Shown here in pieces: positions 1-10,041 of a DNA stretch of 64,000 bases. The stretch's first letter is position 1. Each line of letters opens with the position of its first letter. A program made the position numbers and the translations under genes. Source of the stretch: Curtobacterium sp. TC1 (GTDB lineage: Bacteria; Actinomycetota; Actinomycetes; Actinomycetales; Microbacteriaceae); contig NZ_CP081964.1 of the NCBI RefSeq assembly GCF_019844075.1, positions 558,001 to 622,000 on the forward strand, given 5' to 3'. Under the pieces are notes generated by a model. That model made no database searches. It was not told the origin of the DNA and saw nothing but the letters and a program-made list of their open reading frames with translations.

Positions 1-13
1 CCTGCTCCCTGAG

Positions 14-60
14 TTGACGCCGCCGCCCTCCGGAGTAGAGTTGAGTCCATCGGACGCAAG
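14..60 (+). promoter_or_regulatory. dnaK promoter with HspR operator (HAIR)
   Basis: A -35-like TTGACG (14-19) and a -10-like TAGAGT (36-41) are 16 bp apart. Overlapping the -10 is GTTGAGT-N7-ACGCAAG (40-60), which matches the HAIR consensus CTTGAGT-N7-ACTCAAG at 12 of 14 fixed positions. HspR bound here would block initiation. The promoter assignment is inference; the operator match is direct. Confidence 0.75.
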
Positions 61-97
61 TCCAACGACTTACCTCGAGCAAGAAGGAGCACCACAC

Positions 98-1960
<1,863 letters not shown>

Positions 1961-1962
1961 CG

Positions 1963-2622
1963 ATGACGGATCCCAAGGACAACGTCCCCAACGAGGAGGA
2001 GCCCCAGGTCGAGGGTGACGCCACGAACGCGGCCGAGCCCGAGGACCTCATCGAGGCGGAGGGGCCCGACGTCGAAGTACCGACCGACGGCCCCGCCGCC
2101 GGCGGCCCGGCAGCGGACGCGGCGAACGACCTCTCGCCGGAGGACCAAGCCCTGCTCGACGACGCCGCTCGCGGCATCGCCGAGGACAACCTGTCCTCCG
2201 CGGACCGCGACCTCGTCGCCGAGATGCGTGCCGACATGCTGCGTGCGCAGGCCGAGCTGGTGAACTTCCGGAAGCGCGTCGAGCGCGACCGCGAGGCGAA
2301 CCGCGAGGTCGCCATCGCCGAAGTGGTGCGGGCCCTGCTGCCGGCGCTCGACGACCTCACCCGGGCCGAGGCCCACGATGACCTCGCCGAGGGTCCGATG
2401 CAGGTCATCGGTCAGAAGATCCGCGGGGGCTTCGACAGGTTCAAGCTCGTGCAGATCGGTGAGAAGGGTGAAGCCTTCGACCCGAACATCCACGAGGCGA
2501 TCGTCCAGCTCCCGACCCCGGGTGCCACCGGCCAGACCGTGGCGGACGTCGTCGAGCCGGGCTACAAGCTCGGTGAGCGCGTGCTCCGTGCGGCCAAGGT
2601 CGCGGTGGCGGTCCCGGCCTGA
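1963..2622 (+). CDS. grpE: GrpE nucleotide exchange factor
   Basis: Cochaperone that releases ADP from DnaK; 219 residues. The first 70 or so residues are acidic and probably disordered, followed by the long dimerisation helix (from about LRAQAELVNFRKRVERDRE) and the C-terminal beta domain with the family motif of the type PNIHEAIVQLP. It starts two bases after the dnaK stop, and dnaJ follows after 23 bases, so the three genes should be co-transcribed from the HAIR-controlled promoter. Length and order are typical of actinobacteria. Confidence 0.97.
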   Translation: MTDPKDNVPNEEEPQVEGDATNAAEPEDLIEAEGPDVEVPTDGPAAGGPAADAANDLSPEDQALLDDAARGIAEDNLSSADRDLVAEMRADMLRAQAELVNFRKRVERDREANREVAIAEVVRALLPALDDLTRAEAHDDLAEGPMQVIGQKIRGGFDRFKLVQIGEKGEAFDPNIHEAIVQLPTPGATGQTVADVVEPGYKLGERVLRAAKVAVAVPA

Positions 2623-2645
2623 GCCGGAACGGAAGGTAGGTACCA

Positions 2646-3653
2646 GTGGCCAGTCAGGACTGGTTCGACAAGGACTTCTACAAGGTCCTCGGAGTGTCGA
2701 AGGACGCGTCGGAGGCCGAGCTGAAGAAGACCTACCGGAAGCTCGCGCGGCAGTTCCACCCGGACTCCAACCCGGGTGACACTGCGGCGGAGAACCGCTT
2801 CAAGGAGATCAGCGAGGCCTACTCGGTGCTCTCCGACAAGGAGCAGCGTCAGGAGTACGACCAGGTCCGCGCCATGGGCTCCGGCGCCCGCTTCACGGCG
2901 GGCGGCGGAGGCCAGGGCGGCGGGTTCGAGGACGTGTTCGGCGGGATGTTCGGGCAGCAGGGCGGGGGCGGACAGCGTGTCCGCTTCGGTCAGGGTGGTG
3001 CCGGCGGTGCCGGAGGGTTCGAGGACATCCTCGGCGGCATGTTCGGTGGTGGTGGTGGCTTCGGCCAGACCTCCGGCGGGTACCGCGGCTTCGGTGGGCC
3101 GACGAAGGGTCGTGACGTCACGGCGTCGACGACGCTCGACTTCACCACCGCGATCGCCGGCGACACCGTCAAGCTGTCGCAGGGCAATGGTCGCCCGGTG
3201 AACGTCCGGATCCCCGCGGGGGTCGCGGACGGCCAGAAGATCCGGCTGCGCGGCCGAGGCGAACCCTCGCCCGACGGTGGCGAGGCCGGTGACCTGGTGG
3301 TCGCCGTCTCGGTCCGCAAGCACCCGGTCTTCGAGCGCGACGGGCTGAACCTCCGCGTGGACGTCCCCGTGACGTTCCCGGAGGCAGCGCTCGGCGCCAC
3401 CATCCAGGTGCCGACACTCGGCGGCGAGCCCGTCAAGCTCAAGGTCGCTCCCGGCACGCCCTCGGGTCGTGTCCTGCGCGTCAAGGGCCGCGGCGTCGCG
3501 ACGAAGAACGGTACGGGCGACCTGCTCGCGACCGTCCAGGTCGCGGTTCCGTCGCACCTGTCGGACAAGCAGCGCGAGGCCGTCGAGGCGCTCGCGGAGG
3601 TCCTGCCCGACGAGAACCCGCGCGAGGACCTCCTCGCCAAGGCGCGCGACTAG
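2646..3653 (+). CDS. dnaJ: DnaJ/CbpA-type J-domain cochaperone
   Basis: Stimulates DnaK ATP hydrolysis and delivers substrates; 335 residues. The J-domain occupies about 10-75 with HPD at 38-40. A long Gly/Phe-rich region (about 85-150) carries repeated FEDxxGGMFG blocks, then two beta-barrel substrate-binding domains follow. The four CxxCxGxG zinc motifs of class A DnaJ are absent, so it is a class B (CbpA-like) J-protein even though it sits in the dnaK operon. It starts with GTG preceded by GGAAGGTAGG. A class A paralogue is expected elsewhere in the genome; that is inference from the family. Confidence 0.94.
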   Translation: MASQDWFDKDFYKVLGVSKDASEAELKKTYRKLARQFHPDSNPGDTAAENRFKEISEAYSVLSDKEQRQEYDQVRAMGSGARFTAGGGGQGGGFEDVFGGMFGQQGGGGQRVRFGQGGAGGAGGFEDILGGMFGGGGGFGQTSGGYRGFGGPTKGRDVTASTTLDFTTAIAGDTVKLSQGNGRPVNVRIPAGVADGQKIRLRGRGEPSPDGGEAGDLVVAVSVRKHPVFERDGLNLRVDVPVTFPEAALGATIQVPTLGGEPVKLKVAPGTPSGRVLRVKGRGVATKNGTGDLLATVQVAVPSHLSDKQREAVEALAEVLPDENPREDLLAKARD

Positions 3654-3680
3654 CGTCACGCAAGCACAGCAGTAGACCCG

Positions 3681-3731
3681 GCCTGGAGGCGCGGCGTGGC
3701 TCCGACAGGGAGCCGCACCGAGCCTCCAGGC
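3681..3731 (+). terminator. Two-tier hairpin between dnaJ and hspR
   Basis: Outer arms GCCTGGAGGC (3681-3690) and GCCTCCAGGC (3722-3731) pair perfectly. Inside them GGCTCC and GGAGCC pair around a 5-base loop. The base run TGGTTTTCG follows. It looks like a terminator or attenuator that would make hspR transcription only partly dependent on readthrough. Confidence 0.7.
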
Positions 3732-3769
3732 TGGTTTTCGATCCACGCGAACGACGGAAGGAACACGCC

Positions 3770-4189
3770 ATGACCGACATGGACGAGAACTCGCCCGTCT
3801 TCGCGATCGCGACCGCGGCGGAACTGGCGGAGATGCACCCGCAGACGCTGCGCCAGTACGACCGGCTCGGCCTGGTCGTGCCGGGCCGCACCCGCGGCGG
3901 GTCCCGCCGCTACTCCATGCGCGACGTCGTGCAGCTGCGCGAGATCGCGCGGCTCGGCTCCGAGGGGGTGTCGCTGGAGGGGATCCGGCGGGTGCTCGAC
4001 CTGGAGAACGAGAACAAGGAGCTCCGCGACCGGGTCCGCGAGCTCGAGTCGGCGCTGGCCGACCAGCTCATCAACCGTCCCGGCGCACGCGTGTTCGCCG
4101 CGACGACCACGGGTGCCGCGGTGTCGTTGCGCGCTGGGATGCGGCCCCAGCGGAACACCCAGATCGTGCTGTACCGCGGGCCGCACTGA
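3770..4189 (+). CDS. hspR: Heat-shock repressor HspR (MerR family)
   Basis: Repressor of the dnaK operon and clpB that binds HAIR sites, with DnaK as co-repressor in studied actinobacteria; 139 residues. The N-terminal MerR winged helix spans about 12-80, with FAIATAAELAEMHPQTLRQY followed by the wing RGGSRRYS. A short coiled coil (ENENKELRDRVRELES) provides dimerisation, then a basic tail. The ATG has GGAAGGA about 8 bases upstream. The hairpin upstream suggests expression can be uncoupled from the three chaperone genes. Two HAIR boxes in this window (before dnaK and clpB) are its likely targets. Confidence 0.95.
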   Translation: MTDMDENSPVFAIATAAELAEMHPQTLRQYDRLGLVVPGRTRGGSRRYSMRDVVQLREIARLGSEGVSLEGIRRVLDLENENKELRDRVRELESALADQLINRPGARVFAATTTGAAVSLRAGMRPQRNTQIVLYRGPH

Positions 4190-4213
4190 CGAAGCGAGTA
4201 CCCAAAGCGCATG

Positions 4214-4229
4214 TAAAATATTGAACGTG
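4214..4229 (+). promoter_or_regulatory. -10 box and leaderless GTG start of the M60 peptidase
   Basis: TAAAAT (4214-4219) is followed after 7 bases by the GTG that opens a clean signal peptide, and no Shine-Dalgarno sequence lies between. Transcription starting at or next to the GTG would give a leaderless mRNA. No convincing -35 is visible. Confidence 0.5.
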
Positions 4230-6635
4230 CGCTGTTCTGTCGTGATCCCTGCCGTCATCGTCGCCGCTACCCTCGTGCTCGGGGGCGGCACCGTGTCCCG
4301 GGCCGATGCGGACCAGGCCGAGCCCCCGCTCGCGACGTCGATCGAGCACTCCGCCGACGGCAGCGAGACCCGCGTCCTCGTGCACGGCATCGGTTCCGCC
4401 CAGGCAGCGGCCTCGGCGGAGCGGCGACGGTTCGCGCACAGCGACCTGCAGCCCGCCGGCAGGTTCGTGGAGTCTGGTGACACGCTGTCCGTGACCGTGC
4501 CGCACGGTGCTCCGGAGATGGAGGTCGCGATCGGCCTGATCGGTGTGTACGCGGGCCACAACGACGGCCGCGACGTCGGGTACCAGCGGATCCCCCTCGT
4601 CGAGGGCGTGAACGCGGTTCCGGCACCGCACGACGGCATGGTCTCGATGGTGAGCACCGCGCCCGACGGGGAGGCGACGGCGATCATCAGCGGCGGCGAA
4701 CCCGTCCCGACGTACGTGCGCGGGCAGAGCTCCGCTGAGTCCTTCACCGAGGACCTCGATCGCTTCTTCGACGCACCCTTCGTCGAAGTGGTCGCGGACC
4801 GGGTGTTCGGTGACTTCCAGAAGACGAACACCGGGCCCCTGATCGCAGCCGATGACCTCGCCGCCCGGACTGCGAACTGGGACCGGGTCGTCGAGCTCAC
4901 CAACGCGACCTACGGGTTGGACGACGCCGCCGTCGGCACCTCGCACAAGCACCCGCACCGGATCCACATCGTGTCGCCGGACACCGGCAACGGGTCCTAC
5001 GCGAATGCGAGCGTGGGGCGGATCCTGTTCCAGACCGGGTCCGGCGCCGCGGCCGACCTCTTCCGCACGCCCCTGCAGTCGCAGTGGGCACTCTGGCACG
5101 AGATCGGCCACACGTACGAGTCGCCGATCACCACGTTCCCCGGCACCGGCGAGACCATCACGAACCTCTCGGCGCTCGCCGTGCAGGACGGCCTCGGCTT
5201 CGGGAGCCGGTGGGACGAGAGCACCTCGGCGTTCGAGCGCTACTTCGCATCCGACGACCGTGACTGGCTGTCCGCCACCGACCGCGTCCGACTGCTGGCA
5301 TGGGAGCAGCTCCGCCGGGCGTTCGGCGACGCGTTCCTCCCGCGGTACTTCGCGGCGCTGCGGGGCGAGTCCACGATCACGAACCCGCACGGGCTGACCG
5401 TCGACGACAAGCACGCACTCGTCGTCACCGTCGCGGCACGTGTCGCCAACCGGGACCTCGCGCCGTTCTACGACGCGTTGGGCTTCCCGATGTCCGACGC
5501 CACCCGTGCGACCATCGCGGAGTTCCCCGCGCTGGAGCGCCGGATCTGGGACAACGTCGACTCGAAGGACCGGATCATCGAGTACCTCATCCCCGGGTAC
5601 GACCCGCCGGTCGGGACCGTCGGTGGGTCGCTTCCCGCAGTGGCCGTCGGCGAGCGCGTCGTCACGGCGCCCGAGGTGACCGGGCTCGGGACCGCCAGCG
5701 GGCGGGGCACTGCGGTGGCGGTCGACGCGGTGGCCGTTGCCGATGCGGCGGGTCAGGGCGAGGGGTCCCTCGTCGTCCGCCTGCGCGCCGGTGACGGTAC
5801 CGAGGACGCGATCGTGGTCCGGACCGACGCGGTCGGTGGCGACTCCGTGGTCGCCCGCGGGCAGGCGAACCGCGTCATCGGGGCGCTCTGGCTCGACCGT
5901 GCAGCAGGGGAACTCGGGTGGAGATCGGTCACGTCGTACTCGGCCCACACGTCGTGGTCCGGGACCGCGTACCTGGACATCCAGTTGCTCGAGCCGGACG
6001 GCACCCCCGTCGCGCACGGCACGGTCCGGGGTGAGCAGACCGGTCGAGAGCTCGTGGACGTCCTCGACGGGCGGCCCTACCGGGACGGGCAGGTGCTCCT
6101 CGTCACGCACGCCCAGGCGGCACTGCTCGCCGTGTACAACGACGACGACGCGATCGCCGTCGGGGGTGCGCCCCAGGCCTACCGGATCGTCGACGGTCAC
6201 CTGGTGCCGATGGCGCGTGAGGACATCCCCGGGTGGCAGGTCATCCGCGGTGCCGAGGGCGAGCAAGTGGTCCTCGAGCGTGGCGCGGACGTCGCGGTCG
6301 AAGGACGGTTGTCCGTGCACGCGCAGATCACCGCCATCACGTCGACGATCACGATGGAGGCCCCCGCCGGCACGACGTTCGCTCCGGGGCAGACCACGCT
6401 CGCCGGCTCGTACCGGAAGCCGGGCGAGGTCTGGCGGTCGAGCGGGAACCTCGAGCTCCGGAACGGGACAGCCGGCGCCGGCGGTCGGACGATGACGTAC
6501 TCGCTCCGGACCGCCGGAGGGTTCTCGATGCCGCCCGGCTCGCTCCTCCGCTGGGAACCGATCGTCCGGGTCGCCACGGATGCTCCCGCCGGTGACTCCG
6601 TCCTGCGGCTCTCCGCCGAGGGCAACGCGCACTGA
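4227..6635 (+). CDS. Secreted M60 (enhancin)-family metallopeptidase
   Basis: Predicted zinc endopeptidase of about 802 residues. An N-terminal signal peptide has the hydrophobic stretch SVVIPAVIVAATLVLGGG and a cleavage site near RADA. The gluzincin motif HEIGHTYESP sits at about 291-300, with E292 the presumed general base and both histidines zinc ligands; a WALWHEIGH context fits peptidase M60. The C-terminal half is beta-rich and resembles the carbohydrate-binding modules often joined to this family. Known M60 members cleave mucin-type glycoproteins; a plant or insect glycoprotein target here is inference. I rejected an upstream start at 4113 because it runs through hspR and hides the signal peptide. 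No neighbour explains its role. Confidence 0.8.
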   Translation: MRCSVVIPAVIVAATLVLGGGTVSRADADQAEPPLATSIEHSADGSETRVLVHGIGSAQAAASAERRRFAHSDLQPAGRFVESGDTLSVTVPHGAPEMEVAIGLIGVYAGHNDGRDVGYQRIPLVEGVNAVPAPHDGMVSMVSTAPDGEATAIISGGEPVPTYVRGQSSAESFTEDLDRFFDAPFVEVVADRVFGDFQKTNTGPLIAADDLAARTANWDRVVELTNATYGLDDAAVGTSHKHPHRIHIVSPDTGNGSYANASVGRILFQTGSGAAADLFRTPLQSQWALWHEIGHTYESPITTFPGTGETITNLSALAVQDGLGFGSRWDESTSAFERYFASDDRDWLSATDRVRLLAWEQLRRAFGDAFLPRYFAALRGESTITNPHGLTVDDKHALVVTVAARVANRDLAPFYDALGFPMSDATRATIAEFPALERRIWDNVDSKDRIIEYLIPGYDPPVGTVGGSLPAVAVGERVVTAPEVTGLGTASGRGTAVAVDAVAVADAAGQGEGSLVVRLRAGDGTEDAIVVRTDAVGGDSVVARGQANRVIGALWLDRAAGELGWRSVTSYSAHTSWSGTAYLDIQLLEPDGTPVAHGTVRGEQTGRELVDVLDGRPYRDGQVLLVTHAQAALLAVYNDDDAIAVGGAPQAYRIVDGHLVPMAREDIPGWQVIRGAEGEQVVLERGADVAVEGRLSVHAQITAITSTITMEAPAGTTFAPGQTTLAGSYRKPGEVWRSSGNLELRNGTAGAGGRTMTYSLRTAGGFSMPPGSLLRWEPIVRVATDAPAGDSVLRLSAEGNAH

Positions 6636-6658
6636 TCCGCCGCCGGTACGCTGACGCG

Positions 6659-7804
6659 GTGCCAGACTTCGCCGACCTCTTCCGCCGCCGCGACGAATCC
6701 GCGCCGGACCTCATCGCGATCGACGGCACCGACCGGTTCCTCATCGACGAGGCACCGCACGTGCACGGCGATGCGCTCCGACAGCCCGGCGAGGTCGCGG
6801 TCGTCGACGATCGTCTCGGAGTCCTGACGCTCGGGCTCATCACGCAGTACGGCGCTTCGGACATCCGGGTCGTGCAGGACTCGCTGGTGGGGGAGCGCGC
6901 GCTCGAGGCGAACGCCGGGACGTTCGGGTTGCGTGGCTTCCACCACCCGGACTCGCTCGAGGACGCCTTCCGGAACGTGCGGCTCGTGGTGCTGCGGCTG
7001 TCGAAGTCGCACGACCGGCTCGACGAGATCGCCCGAGCCGTCGCGCGGTTCGCGGCTCCCGACGTCGTGCTGCTGTGCGGCGGCAACGTCAAGTACATGA
7101 ACCTGTCGCAGAACGACGTGCTGCGCCGCTCGTTCGGCGAGGTCACCGCTTCGCGCGGTCGGGGCAAGTCGCGGCTGCTCATCGCGCAGGACCCGCTGCG
7201 TGCCCAGGCGAACCGCGCGGCTGCGACGAACCCGTGGCCGCGGTCGGTGCACGTCGACGACCTCGGCATGACGCTCGTCGCGCACGGCGGGGTGTTCGCT
7301 GGGACCTCGCTCGACCAGGGCACCCGGGTCCTGCTCGAGGCGATGGACGACGCGGTGCCGACTGCCCGGACCGTCGTCGACCTCGGGTCCGGCAACGGCG
7401 TCATCGCATCGGCGATCGCACTGCGTCGACCGAACGTGAAGGTCATCGCGACCGACGTGTCGCGGATCGCGGTGGCATCGACGCGGGCGACGGCCGAGGC
7501 GAACGGCGTCGCCGACCGTGTCACCGCGCTGCGTACCGACGCCGGGGATGAACTCGCGGCCGGGTCTGCCCAGCTGGTGCTCTGCAACCCGCCGTTCCAC
7601 GCGGACACCACGGTGACCACCGACGCGGCCGAGGCGATGTTCCGGAACGCGGCCACGATCCTCCAGGCCGGCGGCGAACTGTGGTGCGTCTGGAACGGAC
7701 ACCTGCGCTACCGGCCGGTGCTGGAGCGCCTGGTCGGGCCGACGCGGCAGGTCCTGCGGACCCCGAAGTTCACGGTCACCGCTTCGGTGGCGACCTCGCG
7801 CTGA
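6659..7804 (+). CDS. RsmC/RlmG-like rRNA guanine-N2 methyltransferase
   Basis: S-adenosylmethionine-dependent methyltransferase of 381 residues. The N-terminal half (about 1-190) is a degenerate Rossmann-like domain, as in RsmC/RlmG. The catalytic half has the SAM motif VVDLGSGNGVIASAIA, the acidic ATDVS of motif II and NPPFH, the signature of N2-guanine (exocyclic amine) methylation. Cytoplasmic, probably acting on 16S or 23S rRNA; which guanine cannot be read from the sequence. The GTG start lies 23 bases after the preceding stop, so it may be co-transcribed with the peptidase although their functions are unrelated. Confidence 0.85.
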   Translation: MPDFADLFRRRDESAPDLIAIDGTDRFLIDEAPHVHGDALRQPGEVAVVDDRLGVLTLGLITQYGASDIRVVQDSLVGERALEANAGTFGLRGFHHPDSLEDAFRNVRLVVLRLSKSHDRLDEIARAVARFAAPDVVLLCGGNVKYMNLSQNDVLRRSFGEVTASRGRGKSRLLIAQDPLRAQANRAAATNPWPRSVHVDDLGMTLVAHGGVFAGTSLDQGTRVLLEAMDDAVPTARTVVDLGSGNGVIASAIALRRPNVKVIATDVSRIAVASTRATAEANGVADRVTALRTDAGDELAAGSAQLVLCNPPFHADTTVTTDAAEAMFRNAATILQAGGELWCVWNGHLRYRPVLERLVGPTRQVLRTPKFTVTASVATSR

Positions 7805-7903
7805 TCTGCGCCATACCGAACACGGAATATCGTACGGATAATACTTGCGGATCAGTCCGCAGCCTGTGCACAGTCGTCTCCTGCACCGTCAGAGAGGACT
7901 CCC

Positions 7904-9988
7904 ATGCACACTCGTCCACCCCGTGTCCGCCAACCCCGGACCCGCCCGCCGCACTCGGTCCTGACCGTTGCACTCGCACCGATGATCGCGTTCGGCGTGC
8001 TCGTCGGCGCGGGTGTCGTGACCAGTGCGGCACCGGCCCATGCGGTCGACCCGTTCCCGATCCGTGACCCGTTCGTCGACCTGCCCGTCGGCACCACGAT
8101 GCCGCCGGGATGGGCGCGCATCGCGTCGAACGACCAGCAGGCGGCGGTCGTCGAGAACGGTTCGGCCGGCAAGTGGCTCCGGATGACCGACAACGTCAAG
8201 TACATGGCCTCCGCCGTGTACAACGAGGTGCCGTACGACTCCAGCCACGGGCTGACCGTCGAGTTCGACCAGCGGATGTGGAGCCCGGAGGACACCGGCT
8301 ACGCGGACGGGATCGGGTTCTTCCTGCAGGATGCGTCGGTGCCGCTCGACTCGATCGGACCGGTGGGCGGCGGCCTCGGCTACTTCGACGGCCGATCGGC
8401 GTGCTCGGCCGGACTCGACGGCGGCGTCGTCGGTGTCGGGTTCGACCGGTTCGGCAACTTCGCGCTGCCGGAGTTCATCCAGAACGCCGTCACCGTCCGT
8501 GGGGCCGAGGCCGAGTGCTACCCCGTGCTGGCGACGACGGGCAACCGTGGTGACGGGTTCCTGGAAGACCGCGGCGTCGATGCCGAGGCGGCGACCTACC
8601 GGCACGTCAAGGTCGACGTCGTCCCCCGGGATGCCGGCGGCATCACGGCGATCGTCACGATGTCGGACCCCACACCGGTCGGCTCGGAGCCGGCAGAACT
8701 GCACCACCTGATCTCCACCGACCTGCCGGCGACGGCACTGCCCGACCGGATGCGGTTCGGGTTCAGCGCGTCGACGGGCGGGCGGGCCGAGTTCCACGAG
8801 ATCCGCAACGTCCGGGCCACGCAGCCCACGGACGTCGTGACCACGGCGTCGGTCGACACCGAGGGGCCGGTGACCGCGGGGGACGAGGTGTCGTTCCGCG
8901 TCCGCTCCGTCAACGACGGCCCGGCCACGATCGGCGGCCCCGCCGACGCCGTGGCGCGGACGACGGCGCTGACCGACGACCTGCCGCTCGAGGACATCAC
9001 CTGGTCGTGCGAGGCCACGGGCGGCGCGACGTGCGGTTCGACGCAGGGCGAGGGCACTGTCGCGACCGACTGGACGGCGCCGCCCGGCGGGCAGGTCGTC
9101 TTGCTGGCGCGCGGGACCGTGCCGGTGACGACCCGGACCGGGAAGTACTCGGCGCCGGCGGAGAGCGTCACCGACTTCACCTCCGGCCGCTTCGACGAGG
9201 GGATGGCAGCCGTGGCGCGTGACGGCTCCGTGAGTGACGTCGACCTGACGAACAACTCCGATGTGATCGCGTTCGACGTGGTGCTGCCGGACGCCGTCGC
9301 CGCGGACGACTCGGCGACCGGACAGCAGGACGAACCCGTGGTCGTGGACGTCGTGGGGAACGACGCGCTCGACGGCAGCGGTGCCGACCTCGGGTCGCTG
9401 CGGCTGACCGATGACGGGCTCGAGGGTGCGGAGTTGTCCGACGACGGCAAGCGGCTGCACGTGCCGGGTGAGGGCACCTACGTCGTGGACGACGCCGGTC
9501 GGGTGACGTTCACCCCGGAGGACGGTTTCAGCGGGGTCGCGTCGCCGGTGCGGTACGAGATCACGTCGAACGCCGGGCAGGTCGCGTCCGCGACGATCCG
9601 GGTCGAGGTCGAACCCGGGCTGGAACCGGAGCCGGAACCGGAGCCGGAACCGACGCCCACACCGACACCGTCACCGACTCCGGAGCCGACCGACCCGCCG
9701 GTACCGACGCCGACGCCGTCCGACGGACCAGGGGCCACACTGCCGGGTGACGGGAGCGGATCCGGGACCGGGGGTGGTCCTGCCCCGAGCGGCGACGGCA
9801 GCGGCCCCGGGAACGGCCGAGCAGACGCCGTGACTGAGGCAGCGTCCGCGACGGGGCCCGCACGTCTGGCCTGGACCGGGTCGGACGGCGTCCTCGTCGC
9901 GTCACTCATCGGTGTCGGGCTCGCAGCGACCGGTGCCGTGCTGCTCGTCCTCCGTCGGCGTCGCCTCACCGCGGACACCGACAGCTGA
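7904..9988 (+). CDS. Cell-wall-anchored protein with L-type lectin-like domain
   Basis: Surface protein of 694 residues. A long signal peptide (to about AAPAHA, residue 47) precedes an L-type lectin-like beta sandwich (about 55-310) marked by FDQRMWSPEDTGYADGIGFF and VGVGFDRFGNF. DUF11-like repeat domains follow to about 565, then a Pro/Glu/Thr/Ser-rich stalk with EPEPEPEP and TPTPTPSP runs. The C-terminus is a sorting signal: LAWTG (655-659), a hydrophobic segment and RRRRL. LAxTG motifs are used by class E sortases, and no sortase gene lies in the window. Likely role: adhesion to glycans. RBS AGAGAGGA precedes the ATG. Confidence 0.8.
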   Translation: MHTRPPRVRQPRTRPPHSVLTVALAPMIAFGVLVGAGVVTSAAPAHAVDPFPIRDPFVDLPVGTTMPPGWARIASNDQQAAVVENGSAGKWLRMTDNVKYMASAVYNEVPYDSSHGLTVEFDQRMWSPEDTGYADGIGFFLQDASVPLDSIGPVGGGLGYFDGRSACSAGLDGGVVGVGFDRFGNFALPEFIQNAVTVRGAEAECYPVLATTGNRGDGFLEDRGVDAEAATYRHVKVDVVPRDAGGITAIVTMSDPTPVGSEPAELHHLISTDLPATALPDRMRFGFSASTGGRAEFHEIRNVRATQPTDVVTTASVDTEGPVTAGDEVSFRVRSVNDGPATIGGPADAVARTTALTDDLPLEDITWSCEATGGATCGSTQGEGTVATDWTAPPGGQVVLLARGTVPVTTRTGKYSAPAESVTDFTSGRFDEGMAAVARDGSVSDVDLTNNSDVIAFDVVLPDAVAADDSATGQQDEPVVVDVVGNDALDGSGADLGSLRLTDDGLEGAELSDDGKRLHVPGEGTYVVDDAGRVTFTPEDGFSGVASPVRYEITSNAGQVASATIRVEVEPGLEPEPEPEPEPTPTPTPSPTPEPTDPPVPTPTPSDGPGATLPGDGSGSGTGGGPAPSGDGSGPGNGRADAVTEAASATGPARLAWTGSDGVLVASLIGVGLAATGAVLLVLRRRRLTADTDS

Positions 9989-10002
9989 CCATGGGCCTGC
10001 GT

Positions 10003-10039
10003 CGCACGGTGCACGGCGAACGCCGACGTGTGCCGTGCG
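10003..10039. terminator. Hairpin between convergent genes
   Basis: CGCACGG (10003-10009) pairs with CCGTGCG (10033-10039), and the interior holds CGGCG-AA-CGCCG (10014-10025). It lies between the lectin-protein gene and the converging regulator gene, so it may serve both strands. No T-tract. Confidence 0.5.
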
Positions 10040-10041
10040 GC

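Noticed and set aside
14..97. Upstream start for dnaK
   Set aside because: It would translate the HspR operator and add residues absent from DnaK; the ATG at 98 has a strong RBS.
4071..6632. 853-residue minus-strand reading frame opposite the M60 peptidase
   Set aside because: Arg/Asp/Gly/Val-rich sequence without domains, running antisense to a gene with a signal peptide and a zinc motif. It is a product of high G+C at third codon positions.
9640..9720. Frameshift or assembly artefact in the EPEPEP/TPTPTP region
   Set aside because: The frame stays open and in phase to a proper LAWTG sorting signal, so it is an ordinary wall-spanning stalk.
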